A DNA stretch of 11,479 nucleotides from Candidatus Galligastranaerophilus intestinigallinarum (lineage in GTDB: Bacteria; Cyanobacteriota; Vampirovibrionia; Gastranaerophilales; Gastranaerophilaceae): contig DVKW01000137.1 of NCBI GenBank assembly GCA_018715855.1, positions 1-11,479 of the forward strand, read 5' to 3'. Position numbers and translations under genes: made by a program. Position 1 is the first letter of the stretch; every line of letters begins with the position of its first letter. Below the pieces are notes generated by a model, which was given only the letters and a program-made list of their open reading frames with translations, did no database searches and had not been told where the DNA came from. Positions 1 to 7,866 of the stretch are shown here, one piece after another.

Positions 1-1193
1 GACATGCCGCCCATATTTTTAACGGCTTGAATTTCTTCATCACTTATGGTTTTTTTTGCAAAATGTTCAAATGTTTTTTTAATTGCTACCCTGTAAGAAT
101 TTTGAACATCAAACAAAACGCCATCCATATCAAAAACAAGCAAGGGCTTTGTTTTTAAAGCTTCTAAAAATGTATCAACATCTTCTTCTCTTGGAGCTGT
201 AATTCTAAAGTAGCCTTTAAGCTCGCCACTTTTAAAATATTTAACTTTTATATTGTTATTTAAAAGTTTTTGATAGATAAAATCTCTTTTATCGCCAAAA
301 TCAACCAAAATAAAGTTTGCTTCAGTATTTATTGCATTAAAGCCAAGGGCTTTAATTTCACCATAAAGCCTATCTCTTGAATTTTTAATTTTTTGAATTG
401 TTTTATTAAAATATTCAAGGTCAGATAATGCAGCCAAACCTGCAATTGTAGCAGCAGCATTTACATTGTATGGCGATGTAACTTTTTTAATTTGTTCAAT
501 AATTTTTTCATTTGAATAAATATAGCCAAGCCTAAACCCTGCAAGTGCAAAATCTTTTGAAAAAGATTTTAAAATAACAAGATTATCAAATTCTTTTACC
601 AAAGAATAATATTCCATCTTATCAATTTTTGAAAAATTGATATAAGTGCAATCTAAAATAACCAATTTATCTTGAAAATTTTCAAGTAATTTTTTAACCG
701 TTTCACTTGGAACAATTTCCCCTGTCGGGTTATTTGGGCTTGTTATATAAATAATTTTTGTTTCTTTATTAATATTTTGAATGTAATCATCATATGTAAA
801 ATTCCATTTTATTTTATATGGAATTTCACGGAATTGTGCGCCAATTACATTTGTATATAAAATTGGCATAGAAAAAGTTGGCGAAAATGATAAAATTTCA
901 TCACCGACATCTAAATATGTATTTAAAACGGCATTAATCGCTTCATCGCACCCGTTTGTTAAAATAAAATTTTCTTTTTTTGCGCCTATTTGTGCTGCAA
1001 GTTTATTAATTAATTCACCATAAGCAGGGTAAAATTTAATTTTATCAACTTCAAAATTTCTTATTGCGCAAATAACGGCATCAGATGGCCCGTATGCGTT
1101 TTCGTTTGAATCAAGTTTTAAGTCAAACTTAGTGTAAAATTCATCTATTGAATATGGTTCAATGTTTGCTAATGTTTTTTTCGGTTTAATCAT
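1..1193 (-). CDS. hisC: Histidinol-phosphate aminotransferase fused to a HAD-family phosphatase (3' end outside window)
   Basis: A PLP-dependent aminotransferase of the HisC type, which interconverts histidinol phosphate and imidazole acetol phosphate, is joined in frame to a HAD hydrolase. The frame is open from ATG at 1193 to the left edge (397 codons visible). Residues 1 to about 345 are the fold-type I aminotransferase: N-E-N-A-Y-G-P near residue 30, SPNNPTG at 152-158, the PLP lysine K213 in SFSKDFALAGFRLGY, and the substrate-binding arginine R330 in YFRIT. The HAD part begins at about 350 with DMDGV; D355 and D357 are the nucleophile and acid/base pair. From memory it resembles the HAD-IA subgroup TIGR01548. 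A histidinol-phosphate phosphatase role is plausible given the partner but is inference. It lies 23 bases after the ykgJ-like gene and also has its own likely leaderless promoter. The aminotransferase could instead serve another aromatic substrate. Confidence 0.85.
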   Translation of the reverse strand, partial: MIKPKKTLANIEPYSIDEFYTKFDLKLDSNENAYGPSDAVICAIRNFEVDKIKFYPAYGELINKLAAQIGAKKENFILTNGCDEAINAVLNTYLDVGDEILSFSPTFSMPILYTNVIGAQFREIPYKIKWNFTYDDYIQNINKETKIIYITSPNNPTGEIVPSETVKKLLENFQDKLVILDCTYINFSKIDKMEYYSLVKEFDNLVILKSFSKDFALAGFRLGYIYSNEKIIEQIKKVTSPYNVNAAATIAGLAALSDLEYFNKTIQKIKNSRDRLYGEIKALGFNAINTEANFILVDFGDKRDFIYQKLLNNNIKVKYFKSGELKGYFRITAPREEDVDTFLEALKTKPLLVFDMDGVLFDVQNSYRVAIKKTFEHFAKKTISDEEIQAVKNMGGM

Positions 1194-1208
1194 AACAAAA
1201 TAATATCA
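1194..1208 (-). promoter_or_regulatory. Extended -10 promoter directly in front of hisC-HAD, predicted leaderless start
   Basis: On the minus strand the extended -10 TGATATTAT (hexamer at 1200-1205, TG at 1207-1208) stands exactly six bases before the ATG. The expected transcription start is therefore the A of the start codon at 1193. No Shine-Dalgarno sequence lies in the preceding 20 bases. The -35 region is poor, which an extended -10 can compensate for. The cluster upstream could also supply read-through transcription. Confidence 0.5.
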
Positions 1209-1216
1209 TAATAACC

Positions 1217-1636
1217 TTATTTTGAAAGCTTATTTAAAATTTCATCAAAACTTTCAATTGGTTTTAGCTTATACCCGCATTCAGGGGCTAAAATTCCCCC
1301 CATTTTAAAAATTTCTTCCATCGGGTAGTTTCTGCAAATAGGTGGCCTATAAAAATGAATTTTACATTTTCTTGTAATTGGGTCTAAATGTTTGCATTTG
1401 AATAGAAGTCCAAGTTCATCACTTCCGATTAATTCTAAGCCCCTATAAAAAGAATGGAAAAATTTTAAACGGTTAAATTCTTCTTCACTTTTTATAAAGC
1501 CTTTTTTGCCGTGGTTAACGTAAATGTTTTCGCAGCACTTGCCGCACCCTTTGCAAGAACCAAGCCTATAATATTTTTTCTTTAAAATTTTAAGATAGAA
1601 AAATTTTTTAATTGAATTGTAAACTTTTTGAAACAA
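1217..1636 (-). CDS. YkgJ-type cysteine-cluster protein (putative zinc/iron-binding)
   Basis: A 139-residue protein with the CxxCxxCC signature of the YkgJ/UPF0153 family: C28, C31, C34, C35. Further cysteines are C81, C91 (spaced like a second metal site), C101 in RPPICRNYP and C120. The RPxxCRxYP block is also typical of the family. Members are thought to bind zinc or an Fe-S cluster, but their biochemical role is not established. The N-terminus is rich in Lys, Phe and Tyr and has no signal peptide. The start is TTG at 1636: there is no in-frame ATG before the motif, and an AAAGG ribosome binding site eight bases upstream overlaps the stop of the preceding gene (gap of 11 bases). It is therefore probably translated from the same mRNA as the 120-aa gene. 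Confidence 0.8.
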   Translation of the reverse strand: MFQKVYNSIKKFFYLKILKKKYYRLGSCKGCGKCCENIYVNHGKKGFIKSEEEFNRLKFFHSFYRGLELIGSDELGLLFKCKHLDPITRKCKIHFYRPPICRNYPMEEIFKMGGILAPECGYKLKPIESFDEILNKLSK

Positions 1637-1644
1637 AAAATGTG

Positions 1645-1649
1645 CCTTT
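1645..1649 (-). promoter_or_regulatory. Ribosome binding site supporting a TTG start
   Basis: AAAGG on the minus strand, eight bases before the TTG at 1636, overlaps the TAA stop (1648-1650) of the upstream gene. It decides the otherwise uncertain start of the YkgJ-type gene. Confidence 0.5.
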
Positions 1650-2010
1650 ATATAAAATCTTCGTAATCATCGCCATAAATATCTGCTAAAAGTTCTTTTG
1701 ATTCAAGAAGTTTTTTTGCGGCAAATTCTTTATCTTGGTTAATTTTTTCTTCAATTTCAATGGCAGCTAAAATGTCTTCTTCTGTTACTCTGTCAATCTC
1801 ATAAAGCGCCATTTTTGTAAATTTTTTAACATCTTCAAGCCTGTTATATTCTTTAATGGCGTCTTCTAAAACTTTTATTTGTTCATAAGTAACAGAATGG
1901 TTTGTTTCTTTTTTAATGTCGGGGAAGGTCATAAAGCTGCTTGTCTTATAATCTGACAAGGGCGCTTTTTTATCTTTTTTCTTTAAAAACGAAGTAAGAT
2001 ATTTATGCAT
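1648..2010 (-). CDS. Hypothetical protein, 120 aa, charged and largely helical
   Basis: I do not recognise this protein. It has a lysine-rich N-terminus (KKKDKKAP near residue 10), a central helical-looking stretch rich in Glu, Lys, Ile and Leu (about residues 42-110), and a very acidic tail (DIYGDDYEDFI). There are no cysteines, no membrane segment and no signal peptide, so it is probably cytoplasmic. It is the first gene of a leftward cluster with the YkgJ-type gene and the HisC-HAD fusion, and is divergent from gpmI. Its ATG has no Shine-Dalgarno sequence. A good promoter (TTGAAA, 17 bases, TAGAAT) ends six bases before the ATG, so the mRNA is probably leaderless. No function can be assigned from sequence alone. 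Confidence 0.7.
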   Translation of the reverse strand: MHKYLTSFLKKKDKKAPLSDYKTSSFMTFPDIKKETNHSVTYEQIKVLEDAIKEYNRLEDVKKFTKMALYEIDRVTEEDILAAIEIEEKINQDKEFAAKKLLESKELLADIYGDDYEDFI

Positions 2011-2045
2011 AAAAACATTCTACCATTTTTATGGTATATTTTCAA
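2011..2045 (-). promoter_or_regulatory. Sigma70-type promoter for the 120-aa gene, predicted leaderless
   Basis: On the minus strand: -35 TTGAAA (2040-2045), a 17-base spacer, then -10 TAGAAT (2017-2022). Six bases follow before the ATG at 2010, so +1 should be the A of the ATG. The spacer holds the inverted repeat at 2021-2036. Confidence 0.65.
2021..2036. promoter_or_regulatory. Inverted repeat between divergent promoters, possible operator
   Basis: TACCAT-TTTT-ATGGTA is a perfect palindrome with 6-base arms. It overlaps the -10 and spacer of the leftward promoter and the extended -10 of the gpmI promoter. A protein bound here would affect both directions. It is too short and AT-rich for certainty, and no regulator is encoded nearby. 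Confidence 0.35.
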
Positions 2046-2068
2046 AAGAAAATAATTTTAATTAGGAG
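2032..2068 (+). promoter_or_regulatory. gpmI promoter (extended -10) and ribosome binding site
   Basis: The extended -10 TGGTATATT (2032-2040) predicts a transcription start near 2047 and a leader of about 28 bases. AGGAG (2064-2068) lies six bases before the gpmI ATG. There is no good -35, as expected for extended -10 promoters. Confidence 0.5.
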
Positions 2069-2074
2069 TAAATT

Positions 2075-3592
2075 ATGTCTAATAGAGTTTTACTTTGTAT
2101 TTTAGATGGTTGGGGAATTTCAAACGATACAAAATATAACGCCGTTTATAGCGCAAACACCCCAAACTACGATAACTTTATGAAAAATATGTCACATACG
2201 ACAATCCATGCCGATGGCTTAAATGTTGGGCTTCCTGAAGGGCAAATGGGAAATTCGGAAGTCGGCCACTTGAATATTGGCGCAGGAAGAATTGTTTATC
2301 AGGAATTAACAAGAATAAATAAAGCAATAGCCGAAGGTGATTTCTTTAAAAATGAAGAATTTTTAAACGCAATTAACCACGTTAAGAAAAATAATTCTTC
2401 TCTTCATATCTATGGCCTTGTTTCATCAGGCGGCGTGCATTCAGCTATGAACCACTTGGAAGCTTTAATTAAAATGGCAGCAGATAACGGTTTATCAGAT
2501 GTTTATGTACACGCCTTTTTAGATGGCAGAGATACACCCCCGGAATCTGCCGAAACATTTTTAGCTGAAATTGAAGAAACTCTTAAAAAATATAATCTTC
2601 CAAAAATTGCAAGCATAATTGGCAGATATTGGGCAATGGACAGAGATAAAAGATGGGAAAGAATTGAAAAAGCTTATAATTGCTTAGTTTTGGGCGAAGG
2701 CAACAAGGCAGACAGTTCAAAAGAAGCCATTTTAAATTCTTATAAAAACGGCAAAACCGATGAATTTGTTGAACCTGTTAACATAGGCGGCAAAAGAATT
2801 TCTGACAACGATGCGGTTATCTTCTTTAATTACCGCCCCGATAGAGCAAGAGAAATTACAAGGGCAATTGCATTTAAAGATTTTGACGGCTTTAACCGCA
2901 AAAAAGTTTTGAATAATTTATATTACGTTTGCATGACCCAATATGATGAAACATTCGGGCTTCCTGTTGCGTTTAAACCTCAAAAATTAGTTAACATTTT
3001 AGGCGAAGTTTTAGATGCAAACAACATTAAACAATTTAGAACCGCAGAAACAGAAAAATATGCTCATATTACATTTTTCTTTAATGGCGGCGTTGAAGAA
3101 CCAAACAAGCTTGAAACAAGAAAATTGGTGGCATCTCCAAAGGTTGCAACCTATGACCTTAAGCCTGAAATGAGCGCTTATGAGGTTTGCGACAATGTGC
3201 TTGAAGCTCTTGATAATAAAGATTACGGTTTTATTTTGGTAAACTTTGCAAACCCTGATATGGTTGGCCACACAGGCGTTATGGAAGCAGCTGTTAAGGC
3301 TTGCTCTGCAGTTGATGAATGTGTTGGTAAAATTGCCGAAAAAGCGCTTAAAAATGGCGTTAAAATGATTATAACAGCAGACCACGGCAATGCCGAATGG
3401 ATGTTTAACGAACAAACAAATGCGCCGCAAACAGCGCACACAACAAATATAGTTCCTTTTATTATTGTTGACAGTGAAAAATACAACCTAAAAGAAACAG
3501 GAGCATTATGTGACATTGCACCAACAATTTTAGATTTAATGGGAATTAAACAACCGTCTGAAATGACAGGGCATTCAATGATTAAACATTAA
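2075..3592 (+). CDS. gpmI: 2,3-bisphosphoglycerate-independent phosphoglycerate mutase
   Basis: Interconverts 3- and 2-phosphoglycerate in cytosolic glycolysis/gluconeogenesis by way of a phosphoserine intermediate and two Mn2+ ions. At 505 residues it has the usual family length. The alkaline-phosphatase-like metal ligands are all visible: D11 in LDGWG, the catalytic serine S61 in GNSEVGHLNIGAGR, D395 and H399 in NPDMVGHTG, D436 and H437 in TADHGNAEW, and H455. The inserted phosphotransferase domain carries DGRDTPP and IGRYWAMDRDKRW. The start is supported by AGGAG six bases upstream. The gene is monocistronic: it has its own promoter and a strong terminator directly after the stop. It lies back to back with the 120-aa gene. 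Confidence 0.97.
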   Translation: MSNRVLLCILDGWGISNDTKYNAVYSANTPNYDNFMKNMSHTTIHADGLNVGLPEGQMGNSEVGHLNIGAGRIVYQELTRINKAIAEGDFFKNEEFLNAINHVKKNNSSLHIYGLVSSGGVHSAMNHLEALIKMAADNGLSDVYVHAFLDGRDTPPESAETFLAEIEETLKKYNLPKIASIIGRYWAMDRDKRWERIEKAYNCLVLGEGNKADSSKEAILNSYKNGKTDEFVEPVNIGGKRISDNDAVIFFNYRPDRAREITRAIAFKDFDGFNRKKVLNNLYYVCMTQYDETFGLPVAFKPQKLVNILGEVLDANNIKQFRTAETEKYAHITFFFNGGVEEPNKLETRKLVASPKVATYDLKPEMSAYEVCDNVLEALDNKDYGFILVNFANPDMVGHTGVMEAAVKACSAVDECVGKIAEKALKNGVKMIITADHGNAEWMFNEQTNAPQTAHTTNIVPFIIVDSEKYNLKETGALCDIAPTILDLMGIKQPSEMTGHSMIKH

Positions 3593-3620
3593 TTTTATTC
3601 TCAAACGGTTGAAACTTTTT

Positions 3621-3662
3621 AAAACAGCCCCTTTTGCAGTAAAATTTCGGGGCTGTTTTTTA
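3621..3662 (+). terminator. Rho-independent terminator of gpmI
   Basis: AAAACAGCCCC (3621-3631) pairs perfectly with GGGGCTGTTTT (3649-3659) around a 17-base loop. The strand runs into a six-T tract, 3656-3661. It begins 28 bases after the gpmI stop. Confidence 0.9.
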
Positions 3663-3677
3663 ATAAGTTTACAAAAA

Positions 3678-3706
3678 TTGCCTCATAATAAAAAACTATA
3701 TAGAAT
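3678..3706 (+). promoter_or_regulatory. Likely prs promoter
   Basis: TTGCCT (3678-3683), a 17-base spacer and TAGAAT (3701-3706) predict a start near 3713 and a leader of about 35 bases. It lies between the gpmI terminator and the prs ribosome binding site (GGAAAGGA, 3734-3741), so prs appears to be transcribed independently. Confidence 0.55.
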
Positions 3707-3747
3707 TATGAAATAAATATTTGCATTAACAATGGAAAGGATATTTT

Positions 3748-4806
3748 ATGAAGATTGCGGCCGTTCAAAGACCATTTTTTAGTCATCCTAAAAGTTATGC
3801 GCCCACAAACAAAAAAAGTTCAATGTCCGTGCCAAAGTTTCAAGGCGCGGATATTTTTTGTTTTAAAGGCAATCAAAAACAAAATTCAAGCATTATTCCA
3901 TCTTCAAACCCGACAGATTTAGAAGCCAATATTGAAGAAAAAACAGGAATTATTCCGACAGAAACAACCGTTAAAAAATTTAAAAACGGTGAAACTTATG
4001 TAAACATTGCAGGCGACATCAGAGGAAAAGATGTTTATTTAATGCCTGCAACCGGAAACAATGTAAACGATAATTTAATGGAAACATATTTAAAAGCAGA
4101 CGCTGCCAAAAGAGCGGGGGCTGATAGAGTGATTGCAATAATGCCCAATTTTGATTACGCACGCCAAGAAAAAAGAACGGAAAAAGGCGAGCCCGTTGCA
4201 GCAAGATTAAATATGGACTTATTAAAAACCGCAGGCGTAGATGAAATAATAACAACAGAATTGCACACTCCGGCGCTTGAAGGGTTTGCTTCAAATGATA
4301 TGAGGGTGGTTCACCTTGAATCAACACAATTAATGGCAGATTACATTAAATCAAAAGAAATTCCCGATTTGGTTGTTGTAAGCCCCGATTTAGGCGGCGC
4401 AAAAAGGGCGGATAAATTGGCAAAAGCCCTTGAATGTGAAAAAGCCGTTGTGTACAAAAGCAGAAAAGCTCACAATCAAGCAACAGCGGAAGAATTGATA
4501 GGCGATGTTGAAGGCAAAAACTGTGTTTTAATTGATGATATTATTGATACGGCAGGCACAATTGCGGAAGCTTCAAAACTGTTGAAGAAAAAAGGCGCTA
4601 AAGATATTTATGTATGCGCCGCCCACGGGCTTTTTAACGGCGATGCCATGAAAAAATTAAGCGATGCACCGATTAAGGAAGTTGTTGTAACAAACAGCGT
4701 TCCAATAAAAGCGGCTTCAACAGATAAAATAAAACAGGTTGACCTTTCTTTGGCAATAGTTGGTGCAATGAAAGAAATTTCGCCTGATTTGGCAGATAAT
4801 AATTAG
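3748..4806 (+). CDS. prs: Ribose-phosphate pyrophosphokinase (PRPP synthetase) with N-terminal extension
   Basis: Makes PRPP from ribose 5-phosphate and ATP, the precursor for purines, pyrimidines, histidine and NAD. It has 352 residues against about 315 for typical bacterial enzymes. The core starts near residue 50: NPTDLEANIEE aligns with the usual SNPxLA block. Visible motifs are KFKNGET, the ATP-binding FDYARQEKR, the catalytic histidine H173 in ELHTPALEGF, K237 and R239 in YKSRK, SPDLGGAKRA, and the PRPP loop DDIIDTAGT (263-271). Residues 1-49 are an extra polar leader containing KFQGA and CFKGN, not hydrophobic enough for a signal peptide. GGAAAGGA six bases before the ATG supports the long start; the internal Met26 has no ribosome binding site. 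The core is divergent from the E. coli type, so feedback control may differ (inference). Confidence 0.93.
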   Translation: MKIAAVQRPFFSHPKSYAPTNKKSSMSVPKFQGADIFCFKGNQKQNSSIIPSSNPTDLEANIEEKTGIIPTETTVKKFKNGETYVNIAGDIRGKDVYLMPATGNNVNDNLMETYLKADAAKRAGADRVIAIMPNFDYARQEKRTEKGEPVAARLNMDLLKTAGVDEIITTELHTPALEGFASNDMRVVHLESTQLMADYIKSKEIPDLVVVSPDLGGAKRADKLAKALECEKAVVYKSRKAHNQATAEELIGDVEGKNCVLIDDIIDTAGTIAEASKLLKKKGAKDIYVCAAHGLFNGDAMKKLSDAPIKEVVVTNSVPIKAASTDKIKQVDLSLAIVGAMKEISPDLADNN

Positions 4807-4816
4807 TTAAAGTTAT

Positions 4817-4854
4817 GGGGCAGCGGTTAAATTTATGCCCCTTTAATTTTTATT
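4817..4854 (+). terminator. Probable terminator of prs
   Basis: GGGGCA (4817-4822) pairs with TGCCCC (4836-4841) around a 13-base loop and is followed by the T-rich TTTAATTTTTATT. It starts ten bases after the prs stop and sits at the end of the convergent helicase gene. In the opposite direction the T tract is weak, so it mainly serves prs. Confidence 0.65.
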
Positions 4855-7800
4855 ATACAAATTGCAAATTAGTTTATAATTGCAAAACTTGCAATTATCT
4901 TTATTTTTTACAGGTTCAAAATTAAGATTTTTTATATTTTTTACCGCATTTCTTATAATTTCTTTTATTTCTTCATTTTTTGTTATGTCATCTGTTGGTT
5001 TTGATGTAGCAAAATTTTCTTCAACAAAAACCAAAGCAGTTTCAGCAACTTTTGAATTTGGGTTTAATTCTTCATATAAAAATTTATAAAACCTTAATTG
5101 GTTATAATATTTTGTGCCTTCTTTTGCCTTTTTATAGCTTCCTGTTTTAAAATCTGTAATATAAATATTTCCTTCATTATCTTTTGAAATTCTATCGGCA
5201 AAGCCCTTTAAAATAGTTCCTTCAAAATCAAGTTCCATTTTATATTCTGTTTTTAAAATATTTTTTGGGTTTGCTTCAATTAATTTTAAGAAATTATCAT
5301 TAATGGCTTTAATTCCCCTTTTTTCATATTCTTCTCTTTTTTCGGGGGTTGTAAATTCCATATTGTTAATTTTTTCTTTGAATTTATTAATCATATCAAA
5401 GGCTTCGCCCCAAAAGCCGTTTTTAATAGCGCTTTTTGTCATAAAATCTATTGCAAAGTGCATTGAAGAACCGTAAGATAAAATATCTTTATCTTCAACA
5501 TAAACAGGAACTTTTAAAATGTTTGAATAGAAATATGACAAAGGGCAAGCCAAATATTCATTTAAGCTTGATTGGCTTAAAACAATTTCGTTAACTCTGT
5601 CTTGAATTTCTTTTTTATATGAATTTTCACTGAATTCTACCGTTAAATTTTTAATTGTTTCATTAATTTTAGAATCCATATCAATTTCATAAAATTTTTG
5701 TTCAACATAGATATTGGCATTTGGGAATATATTTGCAATATATTTTGAAGCAGCTTGGGTGTTCCCATTTGTTGCGTTTGAATAGCTTAAATAAAGCCCG
5801 AATTTTGCCCTTGTAATTCCAACAAATAAAAGCCTTAAGTTTTCTGCATCGTTATTTTCATCTTTATCTTGAGAAAACAAAGATTTCTTAACGGGGATTT
5901 GCAGCTTGTCATTTCCTGCTGTTGCGCCTTCAAAATTTTTGGTTGTTAAGTTTGGAATAAAAACATATTCAAATTCTCTTCCTTTAGAACCATGGAAAGT
6001 TACAAGCTGGATTGCTTCTTTTTTGTATTCATCTTTTTTAAGTTTAATTTGAATGCCTTGTTTTATGTATGTATCAAGATGAGCCATAAATTCATTCAAG
6101 CTTGCATTAGAGTGAAGAATTAAAAAAGATTTTGCTTCATCAATTAATCTTTGAATTGCTTGTATATTTTCAAATTTTGTTTCGTCTTCAAGGTTTGAAA
6201 AATATTTTAAAATGCCTGTTTTAGCTAAAACTTCATATAAAAAAGGCATTAAAGGCAGATAAGATTTTCTTAATTTTAATTCATTATATATTTTAAGAAA
6301 TTCTTGAACATTAACCGAATTTTTAAATTCTTCATTATTTTCATCTTGCAAAATTTCATGCCAGTTTTTATTCGTTGTTCTTTGCTTATATAAAATTTTA
6401 GCAATAATTTCATCGCTAAATTTAAAAGGTTCATTTGTTAAAAGCGCAAAAAGCTTGTCTTGTTCTATATAAATATTTTCTAAAATTTTTAAGTATGAAT
6501 AAAAAATTATAAAAGAAGGAATTAAAAGCGCATTTTTTGCCCTTGATAAAACAAATGGAATATTTTTTTGTTTTAACAATCTTCCATATTCTTCAAGTTT
6601 GTCATTTTTCTTGCAAATTATTGAAATTTCACTTAATTTTTCGCCTTTTTTAATTAATTTTTCAATTTCTTCAATAATAAAATTGTCTTCTTGAACAGTT
6701 TCTTGAAAAACATTTAATTTAATTTTTTCTTCTTTTTTAATAACTTCATCATTTTTAGCAATTAATTTTTTATCAATAGGTTCATTATTGTGGCTTTTTA
6801 GCCTGAATTTATCTTCGCTTATTAAAAGGTCTGAAAAATCAAGAATTGTTTGGGTTGAGCGCCTGTTTTCATTTAATGAAATAACGCTTGTATTTGGAAA
6901 TTTTTCCAAAAAATCGGCTAAATTGCTGCTTCTTGCCCCTTGGAAGGAATAAATTATCTGATCGTCATCGCCTACAACAAAAATATTTTCTTTTTTTGTT
7001 CCTCTTAAAATGTTGAATAAAAGTTCATTTTGAATTTTGCTTGTGTCTTGATATTCATCCACTAAAATGTATTCAACGCCTTTTAGCGCTCTAAATAAAA
7101 AGTCATCATCCGTTTCAAATTTTTCTACAACAAGATTAACCATATCGGCAAAATCTATTAAGTTCTTTTCACTTAATTTTCTTTTATAAATTTCATAAAT
7201 TGAATAAAGTTCAGTTGCTTTGCCGATTTTCTTTTCCAAGGTTTCAATATCATTTAATATTTTTTTTGTAACCTTGTTTTTTTCTTCTCTTTCTTTTTTT
7301 TCTAAATATAAATTTCTTAGTTTTTCGCCCCAATTATCATCGTATTTTAAATTTTCAAAATATTCTTCTTTTGTGGTTCTTTCCCTTTTTAAAACCTCAA
7401 TTGAATCCAAAATATTTCCAATGTAAAAATATTTATTGCCCCATTTATCTTTTAGAAAATTAATTCCTTCTTTTTGGTCAAATTCGTCAATACATTCTTT
7501 TAAAATTGCCTGTTTTGTAACATCATCTGCCATTTGAATGTTATCTGAAAATTCAAAAACTTCAGGGAACCTTTTAATAATATCAATACAAAAGCTGTGG
7601 TATGTTGAAACATTAACCCCGCTTGCTTCAGGGCCGATTTTATTTATAAACCTTGTTTGCATTTCAGATGTTGCAGCGTCTGAAAAGGTTAAGCATAAAA
7701 TAGCTTCGGGCTTAATTCCAAGCTCAAGCATTTTTTCAACCCTTTTTGTAAGAGTATACGTTTTGCCTGTGCCGGGGCCTGCTAAAAGCATAACAGCGCC

Positions 7801-7866
7801 ATCGATTTTATCGATGGCAAGCTGCTGTTTATAATTTGGTTTAAAATTTTCTTTTGTTTGCTGCAC
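4843..7866 (-). CDS. UvrD/PcrA-type helicase fused to AddB-like Fe-S PD-(D/E)XK nuclease
   Basis: A 1007-residue DNA repair helicase-nuclease, probably acting on double-strand ends. The N-terminal part is a superfamily 1A motor: Q motif NYKQQLAI, Walker A AGPGTGKT with K35, motif Ic STYHSFC, Walker B DEYQD (270-274), motif III VGDDDQIIYSFQGA, motif IV NENRRS, motif V TFHGSKGREFE and motif VI FVGITRAK. The C-terminal part is a RecB-family nuclease: TEYKMEL, GFADRI and TDFKTG with D905 and K907. C774, C992, C995 and C1001 have the C...CxxCx5C spacing of the AddB 4Fe-4S staple. This layout resembles mycobacterial AdnA/AdnB or stand-alone RecB-like proteins; no partner subunit is present in the window. 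The start is GTG at 7866, sharing its G with the yebC stop, so translation is probably coupled. No strong ribosome binding site precedes it. Confidence 0.88.
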   Translation of the reverse strand: MQQTKENFKPNYKQQLAIDKIDGAVMLLAGPGTGKTYTLTKRVEKMLELGIKPEAILCLTFSDAATSEMQTRFINKIGPEASGVNVSTYHSFCIDIIKRFPEVFEFSDNIQMADDVTKQAILKECIDEFDQKEGINFLKDKWGNKYFYIGNILDSIEVLKRERTTKEEYFENLKYDDNWGEKLRNLYLEKKEREEKNKVTKKILNDIETLEKKIGKATELYSIYEIYKRKLSEKNLIDFADMVNLVVEKFETDDDFLFRALKGVEYILVDEYQDTSKIQNELLFNILRGTKKENIFVVGDDDQIIYSFQGARSSNLADFLEKFPNTSVISLNENRRSTQTILDFSDLLISEDKFRLKSHNNEPIDKKLIAKNDEVIKKEEKIKLNVFQETVQEDNFIIEEIEKLIKKGEKLSEISIICKKNDKLEEYGRLLKQKNIPFVLSRAKNALLIPSFIIFYSYLKILENIYIEQDKLFALLTNEPFKFSDEIIAKILYKQRTTNKNWHEILQDENNEEFKNSVNVQEFLKIYNELKLRKSYLPLMPFLYEVLAKTGILKYFSNLEDETKFENIQAIQRLIDEAKSFLILHSNASLNEFMAHLDTYIKQGIQIKLKKDEYKKEAIQLVTFHGSKGREFEYVFIPNLTTKNFEGATAGNDKLQIPVKKSLFSQDKDENNDAENLRLLFVGITRAKFGLYLSYSNATNGNTQAASKYIANIFPNANIYVEQKFYEIDMDSKINETIKNLTVEFSENSYKKEIQDRVNEIVLSQSSLNEYLACPLSYFYSNILKVPVYVEDKDILSYGSSMHFAIDFMTKSAIKNGFWGEAFDMINKFKEKINNMEFTTPEKREEYEKRGIKAINDNFLKLIEANPKNILKTEYKMELDFEGTILKGFADRISKDNEGNIYITDFKTGSYKKAKEGTKYYNQLRFYKFLYEELNPNSKVAETALVFVEENFATSKPTDDITKNEEIKEIIRNAVKNIKNLNFEPVKNKDNCKFCNYKLICNLYNKN

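Noticed and set aside
3011..3516. Open frames of 142 and 97 codons antisense to gpmI
   Set aside because: They lie entirely opposite a fully conserved enzyme, overlap each other in different frames, and have cysteine/phenylalanine-rich shadow composition with no ribosome binding site.
3823..3825. Internal Met26 as the true prs start
   Set aside because: No ribosome binding site before it, whereas the upstream ATG has GGAAAGGA at ideal spacing; even Met26 would leave a non-core extension.
4019..4327. Open frame of 102 codons antisense to prs
   Set aside because: Opposite a conserved catalytic core; leucine/proline-rich shadow composition.
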